From Terrilactibacillus tamarindi (GTDB lineage Bacteria; Bacillota; Bacilli; Bacillales; Sporolactobacillaceae), in assembly GCF_009718825.1 (NCBI RefSeq), contig NZ_WNHB01000002.1, positions 62,001 to 126,000 of the forward strand: a DNA stretch of 64,000 bases, read 5' to 3'. Positions 16,341 to 27,117 of the stretch are shown here, piece after piece. Made by a program: the position numbers and the translations under genes. The notes under the pieces were generated by a model. The model saw only the letters and a program-made list of their open reading frames with translations. It searched no databases and was not told where the DNA came from. Numbering within the stretch: position 1 is the stretch's first letter; each line of letters begins with the position of its first letter.

Positions 16341-17621
16341 TCAACTCACTGTTTCTTCGCCAATGGTCATTTTCCCCAATAAGCTTTGACGCTCATTCCA
16401 AGTCATTTCAACTTCGCTCGGATATTCGATCATATCAATGGCTCCATCAACTGGACAAACGATGGAACAAAGATTACATCCCACACAATCATCTTCACGT
16501 ACTTTTAAATAACTTTTTCCATTTGCATCAAGAAGTCGATCGATACACTGATGGGACGTATCCTCACAGGAAATATAGCACTTATTACAGTTAATACATT
16601 TATCAGGATTGATGCGTGCAGCGACTTTATAATTCAAATCAAGATCTCCCCAGTTTTGATACTTACTAACTGTTTGACCTACTAGATCCATCGCTCGCGC
16701 TAATCCTTTTTCATCTAAGTAATTGTTTAATCCGTCAATCATATCTTCAACAATTCGGAATCCATGATGCATCGCTGCTGTACAAACTTGTACGTTTGTC
16801 GAACCCATTAGCATGAACTCTATGGCATCTTGCCAATTCGATATACCACCAATTCCAGATATCGGAACGTTTATTTCTGGATGCCGAGCACATTCAGCGA
16901 CCATATTCAATGCAATGGGTTTCACTGCTGGGCCGCAATATCCTCCATGTGTCCCCTTTCCACTGACATGTGGGATGGTATTCCAAGAATGGATATCCAC
17001 TCCCATTAAACTATTAATGGTATTAATGAGACTGATAGAGTCAGCTCCGCCCTGCACTGCTGCATAAGCCGTTGCGGTGACGTCCGTTATATTTGGCGTT
17101 AATTTTACAATAACAGGCGTCTCCGCCACTTCTTTCACCCAATGGGTTTGTTTTTCCACAAGCTCTGGAACCTGACCAGATGCTGACCCCATACCTCTTT
17201 CAGCCATACCATGAGGACAACCAAAGTTAAGTTCTAAACCATCTACTCCAATGGCTTCTACCTTTTTCACTATTTCGTGCCATTTTTCTTGTTTTGGTTC
17301 AACCATTAAAGAGGCAACAATGGCATGATTGGGAAACTTCTTCTTCGTTTCATAGATTTCTTTTAAGTTCACTTCGAGCGGTCGATCCGTAATCAATTCA
17401 ATATTATTAAAACCGGCTACTTTTTGACCATTAAAGGTACTTGCTGAAAAACGAGATGATACATTAATGACAGGATCCCCTAGTGTTTTCCATACAGCTC
17501 CACCCCAACCCGCTTCAAAAGCCCGTTGAACTTGATAACCCGAGTTTGTAGGCGGAGCAGATGCTAACCAGAATGGATTCGGTGACTTTATGCCTGCGAG
17601 ATTAACTGATAAATCTGCCAT
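16341..17621 (-). CDS. preA: NAD-dependent dihydropyrimidine dehydrogenase, PreA subunit
   Basis: Catalytic subunit that reduces uracil or thymine with electrons from PreT. From the ATG at 17621 (GGAGG 7 bases upstream) it has 426 residues. An FMN-binding dihydroorotate-dehydrogenase-like barrel occupies about 1-310 (LAGIKSPNPFWLASAPPTN, LELNFGCPHGMAERGMGSA, PISGIGGI). A C-terminal ferredoxin domain holds two 4Fe-4S motifs, CINCNKCYISC and CVGCNLCSIVCP. It lies between preT and hydA. Confidence 0.94.
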   Translation of the reverse strand: MADLSVNLAGIKSPNPFWLASAPPTNSGYQVQRAFEAGWGGAVWKTLGDPVINVSSRFSASTFNGQKVAGFNNIELITDRPLEVNLKEIYETKKKFPNHAIVASLMVEPKQEKWHEIVKKVEAIGVDGLELNFGCPHGMAERGMGSASGQVPELVEKQTHWVKEVAETPVIVKLTPNITDVTATAYAAVQGGADSISLINTINSLMGVDIHSWNTIPHVSGKGTHGGYCGPAVKPIALNMVAECARHPEINVPISGIGGISNWQDAIEFMLMGSTNVQVCTAAMHHGFRIVEDMIDGLNNYLDEKGLARAMDLVGQTVSKYQNWGDLDLNYKVAARINPDKCINCNKCYISCEDTSHQCIDRLLDANGKSYLKVREDDCVGCNLCSIVCPVDGAIDMIEYPSEVEMTWNERQSLLGKMTIGEETVS

Positions 17622-17762
17622 CAGCATGCCTCCTCTATTTAGATTGCACAGGTACTTAAATAACTTATTTCCAACGTTTCACTTTGTTATCTACTAAGGC
17701 GACCTGTACATACAACAACCTCCTATAATAACAACTAAAATGATAGAGTCGGCTAAAAAACA

Positions 17763-19121
17763 TTAGCAAGATAATTTTTTGTCTATGGCATACGCTGCAC
17801 GTTTTCCTTGTTCAGCAGCACTGACAACCATGGCATCCCCATACTCTGTACTACCATATACCACATCACCCGCTGCAAAAATTTGAGCACTCGATGTTTG
17901 GTAGGTATCAGCATTTAGTTGTAAGACTCCTGAATCATGATTCAAGCCGAATGCGTTAAGAAGGTCAAGATGCCTTGACTGTCCAATCGCTCTCACTACA
18001 ATATCAACATCCATTAAAAATGAAGAATCTTCAATAGGGACAGGTCGCCTTCTTCCAGATTGATCCGGTTGACCCAACATCATCTGAACACACTCTAATT
18101 GCCTAACATGTCCAGACTCATCTCCAATGATTTTCGTTGGTTGAGTTAACCATCTAAATTCAACGCCGTCTTGTTTGGCAAATTCAAATTCAAATGGATA
18201 AGCCGTCATCTCTTCTTCTGTTCTTCGATAGATAATCTTGACGTTACGTGCACCTGACCGAATGAGACACGTCGCAGCATCAATGGCCGTATTCCCTGCT
18301 CCAATGACAACGGCGCGTTTTCCAATAAACTGTTCTGTTAAGGCTTTTGTTTTTGTGTTTTCAACAAATTGAATAGCATCATAGACACCTGTTAGATCCT
18401 CACCCTCTATTCCTAGTTTAGGAACTTGACCCATACCTACCGTAACAAGAACGGCATCAAAGTCATTCTTTAATGTTTCAGGAGAAATATCTTTACCAAC
18501 CGTACAGTTTGTCCGTATGTCAACCCCTAACTTTTCTACTTGCTCAACTTCCCAAAGCGAGACGGATTGAGGTAGTCGAAAGGATACGATGCCATATGTA
18601 TCTAAACCACCTGCTTTTTCCTTAGCTTCAAAAATCGTTACTTCATGTCCTAATCTTCTTAGCTCCCGTGCTGCAGAAAGACCCGCTGGTCCACCACCTA
18701 CAATGGCTACTTTTGTATTTTTAGGAACACCTGGTTCAAAAAGATCCACTTCATGTTCCATTGCCCAATTTGTCGCATGACGCTGTAAGTCACCAATACG
18801 AATCGGCATGGACACATCATTTAACACACAGGCACCTTCGCATAACTCACTAGTAGGGCAAACACGTGAACAGGTCGCTCCAACAGGGTTTGCATCCAAG
18901 ATATCACGTGCGGAGCCTTTTAAATTTCCAGTCGCTATTTTTTTAATAAAAGAAGGGACATCAATACCTGTCGGACAAGCATTCATACAAGGTGCATCAT
19001 AGCAATATAAGCAGCGATTAGCCTCATCAATGGCTTCTTTCGGTTTCATGTCCTCTTTTACTTCAAAAAAGTTACGCTTTAAATCGACAGCTGTTAATTG
19101 TTCGCTTTCCGCACTTTTCAA
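17763..19121 (-). CDS. preT: NAD-dependent dihydropyrimidine dehydrogenase, PreT subunit
   Basis: FAD- and Fe-S-containing subunit that passes electrons from NADH to PreA. The N-terminus has the GltD-like cysteine set CLYCYDAPCMNACP and CSRVCPTSELCEGAC. Two dinucleotide folds follow: VAIVGGGPAGLSAA (about residue 120) and AVVIGAGNTAIDAA (about 265), with AAGDVVYG near the end. TTG at 19121 is taken as start because GGAGG lies 7 bases upstream; the GTG 15 bases earlier lies on that site. This gives 452 residues. Confidence 0.93.
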   Translation of the reverse strand: MKSAESEQLTAVDLKRNFFEVKEDMKPKEAIDEANRCLYCYDAPCMNACPTGIDVPSFIKKIATGNLKGSARDILDANPVGATCSRVCPTSELCEGACVLNDVSMPIRIGDLQRHATNWAMEHEVDLFEPGVPKNTKVAIVGGGPAGLSAARELRRLGHEVTIFEAKEKAGGLDTYGIVSFRLPQSVSLWEVEQVEKLGVDIRTNCTVGKDISPETLKNDFDAVLVTVGMGQVPKLGIEGEDLTGVYDAIQFVENTKTKALTEQFIGKRAVVIGAGNTAIDAATCLIRSGARNVKIIYRRTEEEMTAYPFEFEFAKQDGVEFRWLTQPTKIIGDESGHVRQLECVQMMLGQPDQSGRRRPVPIEDSSFLMDVDIVVRAIGQSRHLDLLNAFGLNHDSGVLQLNADTYQTSSAQIFAAGDVVYGSTEYGDAMVVSAAEQGKRAAYAIDKKLSC

Positions 19122-19160
19122 ATAATCTCCTCCCACTACCTAAAATGACTTATTTTAATG

Positions 19161-19187
19161 AGGTGGTGGATGAAGCAGCCACCACCT
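19161..19187 (-). other. Hairpin between the NCS1 transporter gene and preT
   Basis: AGGTGGTGG, 9-base loop, CCACCACCT forms a perfect 9-bp stem with no T run on the minus strand. It may tune expression or mRNA decay inside the operon. Confidence 0.4.
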
Positions 19188-19216
19188 TGTGACTAGACGA
19201 CTAGACCTTTTCTTAA

Positions 19217-20728
19217 CTACAGAGTAGCTGCACTTTCATCTTTGCTCTTTGGATCTGTAAACATGGTGATGGACTCGTACTCTCCTGGTTTCAATAAACT
19301 ACTATCATTTCGCATGAGATACGTATAAACAGCGATGGCAATAAATAAACCAAAGGTCCAAGCATTATCCCATAGGAACCGAAGTCCAGGAGTGAAGTAA
19401 CCAATAACAGGGATTAATATGCCAACAACTAAAGCAATAATACTATTCTTATTGAATCCTGATGAGTAATTGTACCGTCCATTGGGTTGATACAACTCTT
19501 GAAGAGCTAAATGTCTGCGTCTTACAATCCAATAATCAGCTATAGCGATACCATCAATCGGCCCAAGCAAAGCACCGTAGACCCCTAACCAACCAAAGAT
19601 GTAGTTACCAAAGTTAGACATGATATACCAAGGTTGCATCAAGATGGCAAATAGTCCAGTAATAATCACACCGATCCCAAACGTAATGCGGCGAGGATAA
19701 ATATTTTCAGCCGCCCTTGCTGGGGCAACTAAGTTAGCACCTACATTGATCGTCACTGACGCAATAACAATAATGATGGTTCCTAATAAAATCACAAACG
19801 GTGGAAATTTAGCTAATAAAGTCACGGGATCCCATAAAGCTTCACCGAAAATAACCACAGTCGCTGAAGTTACGAAAATACTAATAAAAGAGAAGAGTGT
19901 CATGGTCAAAGGCAGAGCAACACTTTGTCCAATCATTTGTGATTTTTGACTTTTCGCTTGACGAGCAAAATCCGGAATATTTAAGGCGAGAGTTGCCCAA
20001 AATGCAATAACCCCCGTTAAAGATGGGAAGAAGATTTTAAGGAATTCCCCTGCACTATGAAATTTACTTGGCTCAGTAACAATAGGACCAAATCCACCGC
20101 TAACATGCGTCATCGCCCAAATAAAAAGAATAATAGCTGAAATTCCAACAATCGGGCTTGCAATAATTCCGAGGACTTTAATAGCTTCTGGACCTCTATA
20201 GCCAATGGCTACATTAAGTAACCAGAAAAAAGCAAAAACAATAGCCGTATGTCCCGGTACATTTTCCCAACCCATTGAAGAAGAAAGTAACGTATCTATC
20301 GCCGTTGTTCCAATCCATGTATTAATACCAAACCATCCAGCGGATACAATTGCACGCGCCATGGTAGGAATATGGGCTCCTTTAGAACCAAACCACATTC
20401 TTGCAAATACAGGATATGGAATACCAAACTTCGTTCCTGCATGAGAGTTTAATAGAATAGGAATAAGAACAATAATATTACCAAGAAAAATGGTTAGAAT
20501 GGCCTGCCACCAGTTCATGCCTAAGGAGATCATGCCACTCGCCATGGTATAAGAAGGGATACACAAACACATTCCAATCCAAAGCGTTGAAAAGTTCATG
20601 CCTGACCAAGAATGTTCTTTCTTCGTTGTCGGTCTCAAGTCTTCATTCCACATTTTACTTGACTCCAACTGGGCTGCAGCTTGGTTAGTTAACGTTACAA
20701 TCCCATTTTCCTCAATTTGTGTTTTCAT
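19217..20728 (-). CDS. NCS1-family nucleobase transporter (pyrimidine, allantoin or hydantoin type)
   Basis: Sodium- or proton-coupled permease of 503 residues from the ATG at 20728 (AAGGAAGG 7 bases upstream; an upstream start would overlap it). About 12 membrane helices are visible. NCS1 landmarks include the N-terminal NEDLRPT, the helix 1 stretch WSGMNFSTLWIGMC, ARMWFGSKGAHIPTM and GPIDGIAIADYWIVRR. Being first in the operon with preT, preA and hydA, it probably imports uracil, thymine or a dihydropyrimidine. Allantoin (PucI-like) or hydantoin (Mhp1-like) remains possible. Confidence 0.88.
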   Translation of the reverse strand: MKTQIEENGIVTLTNQAAAQLESSKMWNEDLRPTTKKEHSWSGMNFSTLWIGMCLCIPSYTMASGMISLGMNWWQAILTIFLGNIIVLIPILLNSHAGTKFGIPYPVFARMWFGSKGAHIPTMARAIVSAGWFGINTWIGTTAIDTLLSSSMGWENVPGHTAIVFAFFWLLNVAIGYRGPEAIKVLGIIASPIVGISAIILFIWAMTHVSGGFGPIVTEPSKFHSAGEFLKIFFPSLTGVIAFWATLALNIPDFARQAKSQKSQMIGQSVALPLTMTLFSFISIFVTSATVVIFGEALWDPVTLLAKFPPFVILLGTIIIVIASVTINVGANLVAPARAAENIYPRRITFGIGVIITGLFAILMQPWYIMSNFGNYIFGWLGVYGALLGPIDGIAIADYWIVRRRHLALQELYQPNGRYNYSSGFNKNSIIALVVGILIPVIGYFTPGLRFLWDNAWTFGLFIAIAVYTYLMRNDSSLLKPGEYESITMFTDPKSKDESAATL

Positions 20729-20950
20729 ACGCAGACCTTCCTTCTCCAATTTACTTTGTTATAAAAATAAACGTGCACCTAAACTCAAGGTGTTCCCAAA
20801 ATGGCGGTTTGTTCATCGTTTAACATAAATACATGTCATATTATCTTACTTTCTTCTAAAACATTATCAAGTATGAACCGAATCCCTTCCTTTCCGTTAC
20901 TATTTTGTTTCTATGTACGTTACATTTTATAACATGAGAATTGGAATAGC

Positions 20951-21001
20951 ATTTTACAAAATGTAAGTTTTTATCTTAGTTAATTTTATGTTTTGTAAAA
21001 T
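20951..21001. promoter_or_regulatory. Candidate PucR operator upstream of the pyrimidine operon
   Basis: Two perfectly complementary 11-mers, ATTTTACAAAA (20951-20961) and TTTTGTAAAAT (20991-21001), face each other across 29 bp. A similar string (AATTTTACATTTTGT) lies upstream of the pucR gene near 22848. Repeated use before both the operon and the regulator suggests an operator. Confidence 0.4.
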
Positions 21002-21097
21002 TATAATATTTAGAATTTATTTATTATTGTAACTTCTATTAAGAGTATTTGTCAAAAAAACAGCATAGAACCCTCCATTCTATACCGTTTCTCTATT

Positions 21098-22771
21098 TCA
21101 ATTTATTTGTGCCATAATTTGTGACAGCTGATGGGCGCGAATTGCAAATTCAATGGAAAGTCGCCTTTCCGTATTCATAAAGTCTCCTCCAAGTAATTCT
21201 TCAATCTTCTGAAGACGATGATAGAGCGTTTGTCTTACAACATAAAGTCGCTTAGCAGCTTCTTGTTTTGAACCCCCACAGTCTAAGTAAACCTTTAATG
21301 TTTGCAGAAGATTAGAACCCTTATCTTCATCATAAGCAAGGATGGCTCCTATGTAGTCATTAATAAAACTATCCATTTTATGTTCGCCTTGCATCATAAA
21401 CAATAACCGAGCGACTCCAATGTCATCGTAGAAATAAGAATGTTCTCGCGTCTCTTCTCTTAACTTGAGTTTTTCCATATTGATAACAATCTGTGATTCC
21501 TTAAATCCAAGATGACTATCTAATAATTGATGTCTTTCTCTCCCAATACCAATAATAAGCGTTGTTCTATCTCTTCGCTTGCGCAAAAATCGTTCTATTA
21601 TCTGATCGAGTGTACTCTTTAGGTGGTGTTTAAAATCGACATTTGAATTCTTTGTCATCACAATAACTATGATCTGGTTATTTTCCGTTGTTATGAGAAG
21701 TTGAAAACCATTTTCTTCAAATATCGTTCGTGTTAATAAGGAGATATAAATACGAAGCGATTCCTCTTCCTCCATGACTTTACCTTTTTTAAGATCGACC
21801 ATCTCAATTACGCACACGCGAAAGCGAACACGCCCTTTTATGTCTAACCCGAGTCTTGCTTCCATTTGTCTTTGATCAATGGGCCGCTCATGAATGAGAT
21901 CTTTTATCCACAATTGTTCATTGTGCAACTGTTTTTCTTCTACATATTTAATCCGAATGTTCTCTTGAGCAATACATAAAACAGCCCGTCCCATCACCAA
22001 AGTATCAAACTCAGAGGGTTTTTGCTGACCTACATTCATGCAAAGATAAGCCCATGTTTGTCCCATCGCTACAATGGCTTGTAAAATAAAAGTATTCTTA
22101 TCCTCAGTCCATATAATAGGCTCACCATGTTTTAATTTTTGTCTATTCGTAGATAAAGCGATTTGCTTTCCTATCTGTTCTGTCATCTTATGACAAACGC
22201 TTTGTTTAAGTAATGGAATACTTGTCTCTCTTCCTTCATATGGAAGATAAAAAATTTGATGATTCAACCGTTTTTGAAGCAATTTCAAGATATTGTAAAG
22301 ACCTGTGGTAGAGGAAAGGGTGAGTTGATGGAATTCTTTTGAGATTAATTCAAGTTGTTGCAACGTACGATAATGCGTATTGATTAAAAAAGTATGCAAA
22401 TCCTGTGTAATTTCGATAAATTTGACTCTTTCTTCAAAAACAATGATGGGAAAATCGTTTTCATCAGCAATAGATATCAGATCTTCAGACACACGTGGAA
22501 ATGAAGGACCCAATTCTATGCATAGACAGCTGGCCCCATGCTGAATGAGTGTTCGTAAAAAGTCTAATCGTTCCGAGTCCTTGTTGAACCCCACTCCGGT
22601 TGTCAAAATCAATTCTTCGCCGTTAATCAGTTGATCCATATCTAGAGTTTCAAGAACATGTGCCCAACGAACCCGACGACATACCCCATTCTCACTTGTC
22701 ACTAATTTTGCCTTAGAAAAACAGGGTCTATTTAGAGCAGCTCTAACCGTTAAATTTACATCTGCATTCAT
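21098..22771 (-). CDS. pucR: PucR-family transcriptional regulator
   Basis: Regulator of purine or pyrimidine catabolism, 557 residues from the ATG at 22771, preceded by GGTGGG. The N-terminal PucR domain (about 15-140) has VRRVRWAHVLE and LILTTGVGF. The middle is GGDEF-like/CdaR-type (GIGRERHQLLDSHLGFKES). The C-terminal PucR helix-turn-helix reads LQTLKVYLDCGGSKQEAA and LYVVRQTLYHRLQKIEELLG. It lies just upstream of the NCS1-preT-preA-hydA genes on the same strand but about 350 bp apart, so it likely controls them. The inducer is unknown; B. subtilis PucR responds to allantoin-type metabolites. Confidence 0.88.
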   Translation of the reverse strand: MNADVNLTVRAALNRPCFSKAKLVTSENGVCRRVRWAHVLETLDMDQLINGEELILTTGVGFNKDSERLDFLRTLIQHGASCLCIELGPSFPRVSEDLISIADENDFPIIVFEERVKFIEITQDLHTFLINTHYRTLQQLELISKEFHQLTLSSTTGLYNILKLLQKRLNHQIFYLPYEGRETSIPLLKQSVCHKMTEQIGKQIALSTNRQKLKHGEPIIWTEDKNTFILQAIVAMGQTWAYLCMNVGQQKPSEFDTLVMGRAVLCIAQENIRIKYVEEKQLHNEQLWIKDLIHERPIDQRQMEARLGLDIKGRVRFRVCVIEMVDLKKGKVMEEEESLRIYISLLTRTIFEENGFQLLITTENNQIIVIVMTKNSNVDFKHHLKSTLDQIIERFLRKRRDRTTLIIGIGRERHQLLDSHLGFKESQIVINMEKLKLREETREHSYFYDDIGVARLLFMMQGEHKMDSFINDYIGAILAYDEDKGSNLLQTLKVYLDCGGSKQEAAKRLYVVRQTLYHRLQKIEELLGGDFMNTERRLSIEFAIRAHQLSQIMAQIN

Positions 22772-22978
22772 TAATCCCACCACCCTTATCGTTTTCTATG
22801 TACTTTGGTAAAAGAATCTACCTCTTTTTAACGTAGAGTTTCTCTGAGTAATTTTACATTTTGTCTATTTCCTTAATAATAAACTTTATATTAACTAAAT
22901 TAAAGAATTTTCTCAATATATTCAATACTTATTATACCAATGTATATTCGTTTCACTACATTCATATAACACACAAAA

Positions 22979-23002
22979 ACCACAGCTTATAAAAGCTGTG
23001 GT
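22979..23002 (-). terminator. Terminator of xpt-pbuX
   Basis: ACCACAGCTT, short loop, AAGCTGTGGT, followed by a minus-strand T run. It lies beyond repeat copy 3, so that repeat belongs to the 3' UTR. Confidence 0.8.
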
Positions 23003-23017
23003 AGATTTCATTAAATA

Positions 23018-23160
23018 TTTACCCCGCCTTAACGGCAAGTAAAGACCCCCACCTCAAGATTCTGAGTATTCAAAGAAGATAGGTGGGGGATCAACTGCCC
23101 GTAAAGGCCCGATTGGTTCAGCTAACCATCAGTGGGGATGAAGAAAACCCCCACTGATGG
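23018..23160 (-). repeat. Dispersed structured repeat, copy 3
   Basis: Full copy (143 bp) in the sense direction of the minus strand, between the pbuX stop and its terminator. Hairpin A has 12 perfect pairs. Hairpin B is the best formed: CCTTTACGGGCA against TGCCGTTAAGG, and CCCCCACCT against AGGTGGGGG. Confidence 0.9.
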
Positions 23161-23197
23161 AAGTTTCACTTTATTTTATGACCATGTTCTCAATCTA

Positions 23198-24553
23198 TTA
23201 TTTATGATTAGGCTCTATTGAAGCCGCAACTTTGTCATTTGCTCTATCGATCTCTTCATGTGATTTTTTCTTTCCAAGGATATTAAAAACCACATTTAAA
23301 ATGACTGCTGTTAAACTCCCCGCAACAATACCATTGCTCGTTATGATCTGAATACTTACAGGCAGTTTTGCAAAAAGAGCAGGTTGAACCGTTACTCCAA
23401 GACCGAGACCAATCGAACAAGCAATTATAAGCAAGTTTTCATTTTTAGTAAAATCGACCCTACTTAACATACGAACGCCAGAAGCCACAACCATACCAAA
23501 CATGGCAATCATAGCCCCGCCAATAACAGCACTTGGAATTAAGATGGTTAAGGCACTAATTTTAGGAATAAACCCTAAAATAATCAGAATAAAACCACAA
23601 ACATAAATGACACGTCTTGATTTGACTTTTGTCATTTGAACTAACCCAACGTTTTGAGAGAATGTCGTATAGGGGAAGGCATTGAATAGACCACCAACAA
23701 CAACGGCTAAGCCTTCGGAACGGTACCCTCTCGATAAGGCTTTTTTATCAATAGGTTCCTCGCAGATTTCGCTTAGTGCAAAGAAAACACCCGTTGATTC
23801 AATTAAACTAACAATGGCAACAATCGTCATTGTAATAATGGCATCCACATGAAAGGTTGGATAACCAAAACCAAATGGTTTTAACCCTTGAATCCACTGG
23901 GCTTGGGTTACGGAATTCAAATCAACCATACCCATAAACGCTGCAACAACAGTTCCAATAATGATCCCCAATAATATCGAAATGGAACGCATAAATCCAG
24001 TGAATAATCGATTAAGAATAATAATGATTGCTAAAACACCAAAAGATAAAATTAGATTTTTTACACTTCCAAATTCGGGTGAACCTTGTCCCCCGCCCAT
24101 ATTATTAATAGCAACTGGAATGAGTGTCACGCCGATAACGGTAACAACCGTCCCCATAACAACGGGTGGAAATATTTTAACCACGCGACTAAAGAACGGA
24201 GCAATAATAAGAACAATGAGACCCGATACAAGAATAGCTCCACAAATTCCAGCCATGCCATAGTGTTTACCAATAGCAATCATCGGCGAAACGGCCGTGA
24301 ATGTACATCCCAAGACAACGGGTAATCCAATTCCAAAATAGCGAGTTTTCCATACTTGTAATAACGTCGCAATACCACTAGCCGCTAAATCAATCGATAC
24401 AAGATAAGCCAAGTGTTTCTGATCCATCCCCATCGCAGCGCCAACAATTAACGGAATAAGTACGGCTCCCGCATACATCGCAAGAACATGCTGTATACCA
24501 AGTGACAGTGTTTTACCTGCTGTTTGTTTTCCTTGCACTTTTAAAAACCTCAT
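23198..24553 (-). CDS. pbuX: Xanthine/uracil-type permease (NCS2, PbuX-like)
   Basis: Proton symporter for xanthine, 451 residues with about 12-14 membrane segments. NCS2 hallmarks are GIQHVLAMYAGAVLIPLIVG at the start, the signature region ALIESTGVFFALSE written here as SLIESTGVFFALSE, and AFPYTTFSQNVGLVQMTKV. It follows xpt on the same strand, the known xpt-pbuX order in B. subtilis. Unusually, 176 bp with repeat copy 4 separate the two genes, which overlap in B. subtilis. Confidence 0.9.
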   Translation of the reverse strand: MRFLKVQGKQTAGKTLSLGIQHVLAMYAGAVLIPLIVGAAMGMDQKHLAYLVSIDLAASGIATLLQVWKTRYFGIGLPVVLGCTFTAVSPMIAIGKHYGMAGICGAILVSGLIVLIIAPFFSRVVKIFPPVVMGTVVTVIGVTLIPVAINNMGGGQGSPEFGSVKNLILSFGVLAIIIILNRLFTGFMRSISILLGIIIGTVVAAFMGMVDLNSVTQAQWIQGLKPFGFGYPTFHVDAIITMTIVAIVSLIESTGVFFALSEICEEPIDKKALSRGYRSEGLAVVVGGLFNAFPYTTFSQNVGLVQMTKVKSRRVIYVCGFILIILGFIPKISALTILIPSAVIGGAMIAMFGMVVASGVRMLSRVDFTKNENLLIIACSIGLGLGVTVQPALFAKLPVSIQIITSNGIVAGSLTAVILNVVFNILGKKKSHEEIDRANDKVAASIEPNHK

Positions 24554-24561
24554 TTCGTAGT

Positions 24562-24660
24562 TTTATCCCGCCTTAACGGCAAGTAAAGACCCCCACCTCA
24601 GGATTCTGAGTATTCAAAGAAGATAGGTGGGATCAACTGCCCGTAAAGGTCCGATTGGTT
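24562..24660 (-). repeat. Dispersed structured repeat, copy 4 (lacks hairpin A)
   Basis: About 99 bp with the GGTCCTTT-less right part intact: TTTACGGGCAGTTGAT, CCCACCT, CTCAGAATCCTGAGGTGGGGG and TTGCCGTTAAGGCGGG in the minus sense. The 5' hairpin A is missing. It lies between xpt and pbuX. Confidence 0.85.
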
Positions 24661-24729
24661 TGAATTTTGTACTTCCTCAAAGTATTGTCTGAGTAATTTT
24701 TAGAACAATATCAAAGGTGTTTTCCCTTC

Positions 24730-25904
<1,175 letters not shown>

Positions 25905-25985
25905 TTTTTGGCCTCCTATGAACTGTATTATAACATGATTTATTTACTCCTAAACTAAAAATTGTGCTCAATACGCGAACGATTA

Positions 25986-26015
25986 TTGATTACTTATCGA
26001 TAATGAGCGTATAAT
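25986..26015 (+). promoter_or_regulatory. ansA promoter with candidate AnsR operator
   Basis: TTGATT (25986-25991), 18-bp spacer, TATAAT (26010-26015). The spacer holds a perfect palindrome TTATCGATAA (25994-26003), an ideal position for repression by the divergent XRE regulator. Confidence 0.6.
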
Positions 26016-26061
26016 TAATAAAATAAAGACACAATTTGCGAACAACGAAGTGAGGTTAATC

Positions 26062-27051
26062 ATGAAAAAAATTCTTTTACTAGCTACAGGCGGTACCATT
26101 GCTTCGGTCACAAGTGATGAGGGTCTAGTTCCCGGGTTATCCGCAGAAGAACTTCTTCATTACTCTCAATCTCCCCTGGATGTGACATGCCACATTCTAA
26201 TGAACCGAGATAGTACGAATATGCAGCCAGAAAACTGGATCCAAATCGCTGATGCTATCACTAAGCATTATAACGAGTTTGATAGTTTCATTGTGACGCA
26301 TGGAACAGATACTCTGGCCTTTACAGCAGCAGCCTTGTCTTATATGCTTCAAGGATTAGATAAGCCTGTTATTTTGACTGGTTCACAGGTGCCGATTAGT
26401 TTTAAGAAGACAGATGCCAAGAAGAATGTTCAGGACGCACTTCGTTTTTCACAGGAAGATATCGGCGGCGTCTTTGTGGTATTCGATGGCCGTGTCATTA
26501 TCGGTACACGGGCCGTGAAAATGAGAACGAAAAGCTATGATGCTTTTGAAAGCATTAACCATCCTTATGTTGCTGAGATTAAGGGACAATCTATCGAATA
26601 CTATTGGACTCCTGAAAAACCAACGGAAGCTTTCCATCCTGTGACAAATCTATGTACAGACATATTTTTAATCAAACTTTTCCCTGGAATGAATCCAGAC
26701 ATTTTTGATTTTATAAAAGAACATTATAAAGGGGTCATCATTGAAAGCTTTGGTAATGGGGGATTGCCTTTTGAAGGACGAAATCTTCTTCCTAAGATAA
26801 AAGAATTAACTGAAGCGGGCATTGTCGTTTTAATATCGACACAGTGTCTGGAGGAAGGCCAAGATATTTACCTATATGAAGTTGGAAGAAAAGTCACAAA
26901 TTATAACATTCTTGTTTCTGGAGATATGAATACAGAGGCTATTGTTCCCAAACTCATGTGGACACTTGGACAAACCGATGATTTTAAAAAAGTGAAGGAA
27001 ATCATAGAAAAACCAATCTGTTGGGATCTTTCTCCAGATTGGGAAGGGTAA
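26062..27051 (+). CDS. ansA: L-asparaginase (type I, cytosolic)
   Basis: Hydrolyses L-asparagine to aspartate and ammonia; 329 residues from the ATG at 26062 (GTGAGG upstream; the GTG at 26050 is the ribosome site itself). The nucleophile loop is [10 protein letters not shown] with Thr12, and the second catalytic motif is [14 protein letters not shown]. No signal peptide is present, and the sequence resembles the AnsA class. There is no ansB (aspartase) after it: a terminator follows directly. Confidence 0.93.
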   Translation: MKKILLLATGGTIASVTSDEGLVPGLSAEELLHYSQSPLDVTCHILMNRDSTNMQPENWIQIADAITKHYNEFDSFIVTHGTDTLAFTAAALSYMLQGLDKPVILTGSQVPISFKKTDAKKNVQDALRFSQEDIGGVFVVFDGRVIIGTRAVKMRTKSYDAFESINHPYVAEIKGQSIEYYWTPEKPTEAFHPVTNLCTDIFLIKLFPGMNPDIFDFIKEHYKGVIIESFGNGGLPFEGRNLLPKIKELTEAGIVVLISTQCLEEGQDIYLYEVGRKVTNYNILVSGDMNTEAIVPKLMWTLGQTDDFKKVKEIIEKPICWDLSPDWEG

Positions 27052-27058
27052 AATAGTT

Positions 27059-27091
27059 AAAAACCTAGTACATTCTTGTACTAGGTTTTTT
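27059..27091 (+). terminator. Terminator of ansA
   Basis: AAACCTAGTAC, ATTCTT, GTACTAGGTTTTTT. Confidence 0.9.
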
Positions 27092-27117
27092 CGATTGGTT
27101 ATATTGATGACTATTTT

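Noticed and set aside
23018-24660. Composite transposon carrying pbuX
   Set aside because: No transposase, and the flanking copies lack evident target duplications; xpt-pbuX order is the ancestral one.
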